A stretch of DNA of 64,000 bases from an uncultured Bacteroidota bacterium. GTDB lineage: Bacteria; Bacteroidota; Bacteroidia; Flavobacteriales; Flavobacteriaceae. Shown here in pieces: positions 59,822 through 64,000 of this stretch. Position numbers and translations under genes: made by a program. A model generated the notes under the pieces. It ran no database searches. It was not told where the DNA came from and saw nothing but the letters and a program-made list of their open reading frames with translations. The stretch is from NCBI GenBank assembly GCA_902512755.1, contig CABXKB010000006.1:1-64000 (forward strand), written 5' to 3'. Position 1 is the stretch's first letter, and the number at the start of each line of letters is the position of its first letter.

Positions 59822-61432
59822 ATGGCAGAAATAATTAACATGCCGCGGTTGAGTGATACCATGGAAGAAGGAACCGTTGCAAAATGGTTCAAAAAGGTTG
59901 GAGATAAAATCAATGAGGGTGATATTATAGCCGAGATAGAAACCGATAAGGCCACTATGGAGTTTGAATCTTTCAATGAAGGAGAGCTCCTCCATGTTGG
60001 TGTTCAAGAAGGAGGTACTGCGCCAGTAGATACACTTCTTGCTATTATTGGGAAAAAAGGAGAGGACATATCTGGTTTAATTTCCGGATCTAAAATAGAA
60101 ACTTCAGTTGAGGAAGAAAAGCTTGAACCTACCAGTGAGATTAAAGAAATAAATGAACTTCAAATTATTCCTGAAGGAGTAGAAATCATCACTATGCCAA
60201 GATTAAGTGATACTATGGAGGAAGGAACGGTAGCTAAATGGAATAAAAAAGTTGGAGATAAAGTAAATGAAGGTGATATTTTAGCTGAAATTGAGACTGA
60301 TAAAGCAACTATGGAATTCGAGTCCTTTTATAAAGGAGTTTTATTACATATTGGATTAGATGAAGGAGCTTCGGCAGCTGTAGACAGTCTTTTGGCAATT
60401 ATAGGAAAAGCTGACACTGATGTTGATCAACTGCTTTTAGCTTTAAATAGTTCTGACGCCTTAAGTGTTCCAAAACAAAATTTAAAGTCTCTGGAGAAAA
60501 CCTCAGTTATCAAAAAAACTGATTTGACCCCAGAAGATAAAAATGAACAATCTGTTAATATTGCGCCAGTTTTTTCATCAAATGAACGTGTCATAGCCTC
60601 TCCCTTAGCAAAGAAATTAGCTGCTGAAAAAGAAATTAATTTAAGAAGTGTAAAAGGAACTGGTGATTTTGGAAGAATCATTAAAAGAGATATTGATAAT
60701 TATCAACAACTATCAGGTGAAAGCTCCAAACCTTTTACTCCTAATGGGATAGAGTCCATTAATGAAATTGCAAATTCTCAAATGCGTAAGACTATTGCTA
60801 AGCGTTTATCTGCTTCAAAATTTTCTGCACCACATTACTATCTTGGTGTAGAGTTTGACATGGATAATGCTATTGCTTTTAGAAATCAACACAATTCTAT
60901 ACCTGACACCAAAATTTCTTTTAACGATATCATTGTAAAAGCTGTAGCCTTATCATTAAAACTACACCCAAAAGTTAATTCTAAATGGGAAGATCATCAA
61001 ATTACTCACCATCACCACGCACATGTCGGGGTAGCTGTTGCAGTTGAGGACGGTTTAGTTGTCCCTGTAATAAAGTTTGCAAATGAACAAACACTCCCAC
61101 AAATTGGAACTTCCGTAAAAGACTTTGCCTTGCGCGCACGTGATAAAAAATTAAATCCTGATGAAATGGAAGGAAGTACTTTTACCATTTCTAATTTAGG
61201 AATGTTCGGAATTCAAGAATTTACATCCATTATAAACCAACCCAATGGGGCTATTCTTTCTGTTGGAGCTATTGTTCAAAAACCTGTGGTAAAAAATGGA
61301 AGTATTGTTATAGGGAATACTATGAAGTTAACCTTAGCTTGTGATCACCGTGTGGTCGATGGTGCAACAGGAGCTCAGTTTCTTCAAACGCTACGAGAAT
61401 ATATAGATAATCCATTGACTATGGTGCTTTAG
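59822..61432 (+). CDS. pdhC: pyruvate dehydrogenase E2, dihydrolipoamide acetyltransferase
   Basis: Core of the pyruvate dehydrogenase complex. The 536 residues hold two N-terminal lipoyl domains with lipoyl lysines K43 and K161, each in EIETDKATMEFES, then the E1/E3-binding peripheral domain (RVIASPLAKKLAAEKEINL) and the catalytic domain with ACDHRVVDGATGAQF near residue 505. The two lipoyl domains are almost identical at the lipoylation site. It forms an operon with pdhA. Confidence 0.95.
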   Translation: MAEIINMPRLSDTMEEGTVAKWFKKVGDKINEGDIIAEIETDKATMEFESFNEGELLHVGVQEGGTAPVDTLLAIIGKKGEDISGLISGSKIETSVEEEKLEPTSEIKEINELQIIPEGVEIITMPRLSDTMEEGTVAKWNKKVGDKVNEGDILAEIETDKATMEFESFYKGVLLHIGLDEGASAAVDSLLAIIGKADTDVDQLLLALNSSDALSVPKQNLKSLEKTSVIKKTDLTPEDKNEQSVNIAPVFSSNERVIASPLAKKLAAEKEINLRSVKGTGDFGRIIKRDIDNYQQLSGESSKPFTPNGIESINEIANSQMRKTIAKRLSASKFSAPHYYLGVEFDMDNAIAFRNQHNSIPDTKISFNDIIVKAVALSLKLHPKVNSKWEDHQITHHHHAHVGVAVAVEDGLVVPVIKFANEQTLPQIGTSVKDFALRARDKKLNPDEMEGSTFTISNLGMFGIQEFTSIINQPNGAILSVGAIVQKPVVKNGSIVIGNTMKLTLACDHRVVDGATGAQFLQTLREYIDNPLTMVL

Positions 61433-61452
61433 GAGACAATATAGATTTCACT

Positions 61453-61460
61453 TAGATTTA
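61453..61460 (+). promoter_or_regulatory. TAGATTTA exactly 4 nt before ATG (61465)
   Basis: TAGATTTA, then ATTC, then ATG. The same octamer pattern and spacing as at 22908, 32463 and 32644 on this strand. It suggests that the SDR gene is transcribed separately from pdhC as a leaderless mRNA. Confidence 0.45.
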
Positions 61461-61464
61461 ATTC

Positions 61465-62142
61465 ATGGCAAAAACAATTGTAATTACTGGAGCAAGTCGA
61501 GGGATAGGTTATGCATTAGTTCAACTAGCAGAAAAAAAAGGTCATAAAGTTTATGCATTGTCGCGCGATATAAAAAATCTTGGTTCATCAGATTTTGTTA
61601 ATCCAATATCGATTGATATTTCTGATGAAAAAATGCTTTCTAATTTCATTTCGGAGCTTAAAAAAGAGGGAGTTATTATTGATGCCTTAATAAATAATGC
61701 AGGAGCTTTTTTAAATAAACCCTTTTCAAATACAACTAAAGCTGAATTTGAAGCAATATATCAAGTCAATCTTTTTGGTTTAGCATCAATTACTAGGATG
61801 CTTCTTCCTCAAATCTCAACTAAAGGTCACGTTGTTAATATTAGTAGTATGGGTGGTCTAGAAGGTAGTGCAAAATTTCCAGGTTTATCAGCTTACAGCA
61901 GTAGTAAAGGTGCTGTAAATATTTTGACAGAATTATTAGCAGAAGAATATAAAGAAAGTGGACCTGTCTTTAATGCATTAGCATTAGGAGCTGTGCAAAC
62001 GGAAATGTTAGAAGAGGCTTTTCCTGGTTTGAAGGCTCCACTTTCCGCAGAAGAAATAGCCACTTATATTCTAAACTTTTCCATTACTGGCCAAAAGTAT
62101 TACAACGGAAAAATTTTACCGGTTTCTTCTTCTACTCCCTAA
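61465..62142 (+). CDS. short-chain dehydrogenase/reductase
   Basis: A 225-residue SDR with the cofactor motif ITGASRGIGYAL, the NNAGAF motif, the catalytic Ser in VVNISSMGG and the YxxxK motif in SAYSSSKGAVN. NAD(P)H oxidoreductase with unknown substrate. It is followed by the SprT-like gene after 5 nt, so the two are probably co-transcribed. Confidence 0.9.
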   Translation: MAKTIVITGASRGIGYALVQLAEKKGHKVYALSRDIKNLGSSDFVNPISIDISDEKMLSNFISELKKEGVIIDALINNAGAFLNKPFSNTTKAEFEAIYQVNLFGLASITRMLLPQISTKGHVVNISSMGGLEGSAKFPGLSAYSSSKGAVNILTELLAEEYKESGPVFNALALGAVQTEMLEEAFPGLKAPLSAEEIATYILNFSITGQKYYNGKILPVSSSTP

Positions 62143-62147
62143 GAAAA

Positions 62148-62744
62148 ATGGAGCAATTACTGTCTTTTATTCCAAAAAATTCAAAATCTCAACTAGAAAA
62201 AATTTTACAGGATTCAAATGTAGCTATTAAGATTACTAAAAAAAGAATTACAAAACATGGAGACTTCAGGAGATATTTTAATGGAACTTCATTAATTACA
62301 ATTAATGCTACACCTAATCCTTACCGTTTTTTAATCACTCTACTCCATGAATTAGCTCACTTTAAAGTTTCACAACTATATCCTTATAGAGTAAAACCTC
62401 ATGGCATAGAATGGAAGTCAGTTTATCGAGAAATTTTAGCTCCTTTTATAAATCCAGATATTTTTCCTGAACCAATCTGTAGTTTATTAGCTATGCATAT
62501 GAAGAATCCAAAAGCAAGTACAGATCGTGATTTTAAATTAGTAATTGCTTTACGGAAACATGATCCTTTTAACTCTAAAACATTAATATATCAATTGAAA
62601 GATGGACATCAGTTTACCTTAGATAATGGGCGTATTTTTATTAAGTTAAGAAAACTCAAGACACTTTTTGAATGTAGGGAAAAATCTACAGGTAAAATAT
62701 ATCTTTTTAGTCCTCACTCAGAAGTAAGACCAATTTATCCCTAA
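62148..62744 (+). CDS. SprT-like zinc metallopeptidase-fold protein
   Basis: A 198-residue SprT-domain protein with HELAH (LLHELAHFKVSQL) and the third His in KPHGIEWKSVYRE, the full zinc site. Bacterial SprT family members are poorly characterised; the eukaryotic relative Spartan cuts DNA-protein crosslinks. The C-terminal part is basic and beta-rich. It overlaps by 4 nt the convergent ABC ATPase gene. Confidence 0.87.
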   Translation: MEQLLSFIPKNSKSQLEKILQDSNVAIKITKKRITKHGDFRRYFNGTSLITINATPNPYRFLITLLHELAHFKVSQLYPYRVKPHGIEWKSVYREILAPFINPDIFPEPICSLLAMHMKNPKASTDRDFKLVIALRKHDPFNSKTLIYQLKDGHQFTLDNGRIFIKLRKLKTLFECREKSTGKIYLFSPHSEVRPIYP

Positions 62745-63502
62745 TTTTTAAGGTACATCTTTCTCACTTTCTTGAAGAGATCCGATGAATAAACAAAGTT
62801 AGAAACCGCTTCATTATTAGTATTGAAAATATCTTTTTTAGTTCCTTCCCAGGCTTTTACCCCATTTTGGAGAAATACAATTTTCTCGCCAATTTCCATA
62901 ACAGAGTTCATATCGTGAGTATTAATTACTGTAGTTATATTATATTCTTCTGTAATTTCTTGGATTAAATTATCAATTAATATAGCCGTTTTAGGGTCTA
63001 AGCCCGAGTTAGGTTCGTCACAAAATAAATACTTGGGATTCATTGCAATAGCTCGGGCAATTGCAACTCTTTTTTTCATTCCTCCCGAAATCTCATCAGG
63101 ATATTTTTCATTTGCATTAATAAGATTTACTCTTTTAATTACCATATTTGCACGATCACGAACTTCATTTTCCTCTTTATTAGTTAACATCTGCATAGGA
63201 AACATTATGTTTTCTTCCACCGTCATAGAATCAAAAAGTGCGCTACCTTGGAAGACCATCCCAACTTCTTGTCTAAGAACAGAACGTTCTTTTACGCTCA
63301 TTGAATTAAAAGCTTTATTATCAAATTCAATATATCCCGAGTCAGTCTGAATCAACCCAAGAAGACATTTTATAAAAACTGTTTTTCCAGATCCACTTTG
63401 GCCAATAATTAAATTGGTTTTTCCTTTATCAAATACAGTAGATATTTGATTAAGAACCTGAGTGCCATTAAAAGCTTTACTTATGTTTTTTACTTTTATC
63501 AT
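62741..63502 (-). CDS. mlaF: Mla-type phospholipid ABC transporter ATP-binding protein
   Basis: A 253-residue ABC ATPase with Walker A GQSGSGKTVF, Q-loop MVFQGSALFDSM, signature ISGGMKKRVAIARAI, Walker B LFCDEPNSGLD and H-loop NTHDM. The ISGGMKKR signature and the downstream position to a MlaE permease mark the Mla family, which moves phospholipids between the membranes. It starts right after the permease stop (adjacent at 63502/63503). Confidence 0.9.
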   Translation of the reverse strand: MIKVKNISKAFNGTQVLNQISTVFDKGKTNLIIGQSGSGKTVFIKCLLGLIQTDSGYIEFDNKAFNSMSVKERSVLRQEVGMVFQGSALFDSMTVEENIMFPMQMLTNKEENEVRDRANMVIKRVNLINANEKYPDEISGGMKKRVAIARAIAMNPKYLFCDEPNSGLDPKTAILIDNLIQEITEEYNITTVINTHDMNSVMEIGEKIVFLQNGVKAWEGTKKDIFNTNNEAVSNFVYSSDLFKKVRKMYLKN

Positions 63503-64000
63503 CTAGGTTAGCAATAGTTGAGTCAAAAGATAATTTAATAAGATGATAACAACACTGGTCCAGACAAAGGAAATGGTACTAGCTTTTCCAACTTCTAACG
63601 CTCCACCAGTCATATAATACCCATGAAATGAAGGAATTGTAGCTAATACAAAAGAGAAAAAACCAGTTTTTATAAAGGCATAGGTTACGTGAAAAGGAAT
63701 AAAATCTAATTGAATTCCCTCTATAAATTCACCACTAGATGTCCATCCACCATAAACACATGCTATGTAACCTCCAAAAATACCTAGGAACATTGAAGCA
63801 CAGATTACTAAAGGATATAATGAAAGTGCAATAATTTTTGGAAAAATCAGATAATTGTATGTATTAATTCCCATAACCTCTAAAGCATCAATTTGTTCAG
63901 TAACTCTCATTGTTCCTAGGCTAGAAGTGATGTATGACCCAACTTTTCCAGCCATTATTATTGAAATGAAGGTTGGAGCAAATTCTAAAATTACTGATTG
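63503..64000 (-). CDS. mlaE: Mla-type ABC transporter permease (5' end outside window)
   Basis: The C-terminal 165 residues of an MlaE-type permease. The frame is open to the window edge, so the ATG at 63955 is internal: the preceding codons read QSVILEFAPTFISII, matching the family before MAGKVGSYITSSLGTMRV. TEQIDALEVMGINTYNYLIFP is the MlaE family signature region. Four to five membrane spans are visible. It pairs with the ATPase gene mlaF downstream. Confidence 0.92.
   Translation of the reverse strand, partial: QSVILEFAPTFISIIMAGKVGSYITSSLGTMRVTEQIDALEVMGINTYNYLIFPKIIALSLYPLVICASMFLGIFGGYIACVYGGWTSSGEFIEGIQLDFIPFHVTYAFIKTGFFSFVLATIPSFHGYYMTGGALEVGKASTISFVWTSVVIILLNYLLTQLLLT

Noticed and set aside
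59822-60420. Tandem near-identical segments in the E2 gene
   Set aside because: These are the two lipoyl domains of a normal E2 protein, not a mobile or structural DNA repeat.
1-64000. CRISPR array, insertion sequence, prophage, restriction or toxin-antitoxin genes
   Set aside because: No regularly spaced repeats, transposase, integrase, phage structural, methylase-nuclease or toxin-antitoxin signatures were recognised in any reading frame.

Overview
The window is AT-rich bacterial chromosome from a member of the Bacteroidota, most likely a marine flavobacterium (Flavobacteriales). The evidence is gldJ and porV of the gliding and type IX secretion machinery, many Bacteroidota-type secreted and lipoprotein genes, DUF families typical of the phylum, TAnnTTTG-type -7 promoter elements and almost no Shine-Dalgarno sequences. 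I cannot name a genus from the sequence alone.

Region 1 (1-28.3 kb) is a dense housekeeping block: the end of an ApbE-family flavinyltransferase, map, gpmI, rsgA, dtd, murB, an aminotransferase, valS, an rsfS-ftsH-LUD-cdsA-psd run, birA, pyrE, a Nudix hydrolase, coaD, ddl, a PASTA protein, a RluD-type pseudouridine synthase, a YaaA protein, a VanY-like carboxypeptidase, a large M1 metallopeptidase, tatA and an O-methyltransferase. Intergenic spacing is small and several genes overlap.

Region 2 (28.3-41.5 kb) is a looser accessory region around a single tRNA-Val(GAC). It holds secreted enzymes (class C beta-lactamase-like serine hydrolase, NTF2-like protein, GH20 hexosaminidase, SGNH hydrolase, alpha/beta hydrolase, ADP-ribosylglycohydrolase), a PhyH oxygenase, very small membrane-protein genes and degraded genes. 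It also has four copies of a roughly 29-bp hairpin-related repeat. Two mini-genes are interrupted at A8 tracts just after the start, and the GH20 gene has a possible third case with an A7 tract.

Region 3 (41.5-54.3 kb) is a nutrient-use region: ribokinase with a GRP-type sugar permease, amtB-glnK for ammonium, a minus-strand run of secreted hydrolases (esterase, M29-like aminopeptidase, amidohydrolase) with a DoxX-like protein, and a DUF4212/ActP-type symporter with acetyl-CoA synthetase for acetate.

Region 4 (54.3-64 kb) returns to core functions: murF, gldJ, porV, pyruvate dehydrogenase E1alpha and E2, an SDR, a SprT-like protein and the start of an Mla-type lipid ABC transporter cut by the window end. 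porU, which in Flavobacterium johnsoniae lies between porV and gldJ, is absent here.

The most unusual signals are regulatory. At seven ATGs, six of them genes or sORFs called here, TAnnTTTA sits exactly 4 nt before the ATG, which suggests leaderless transcripts. Two of those starts are followed at once by A7-A8 tracts that put the downstream protein out of frame, so slippage or recent frameshift mutation should be tested. murF begins 3 nt after the U-tract of the gldJ terminator.
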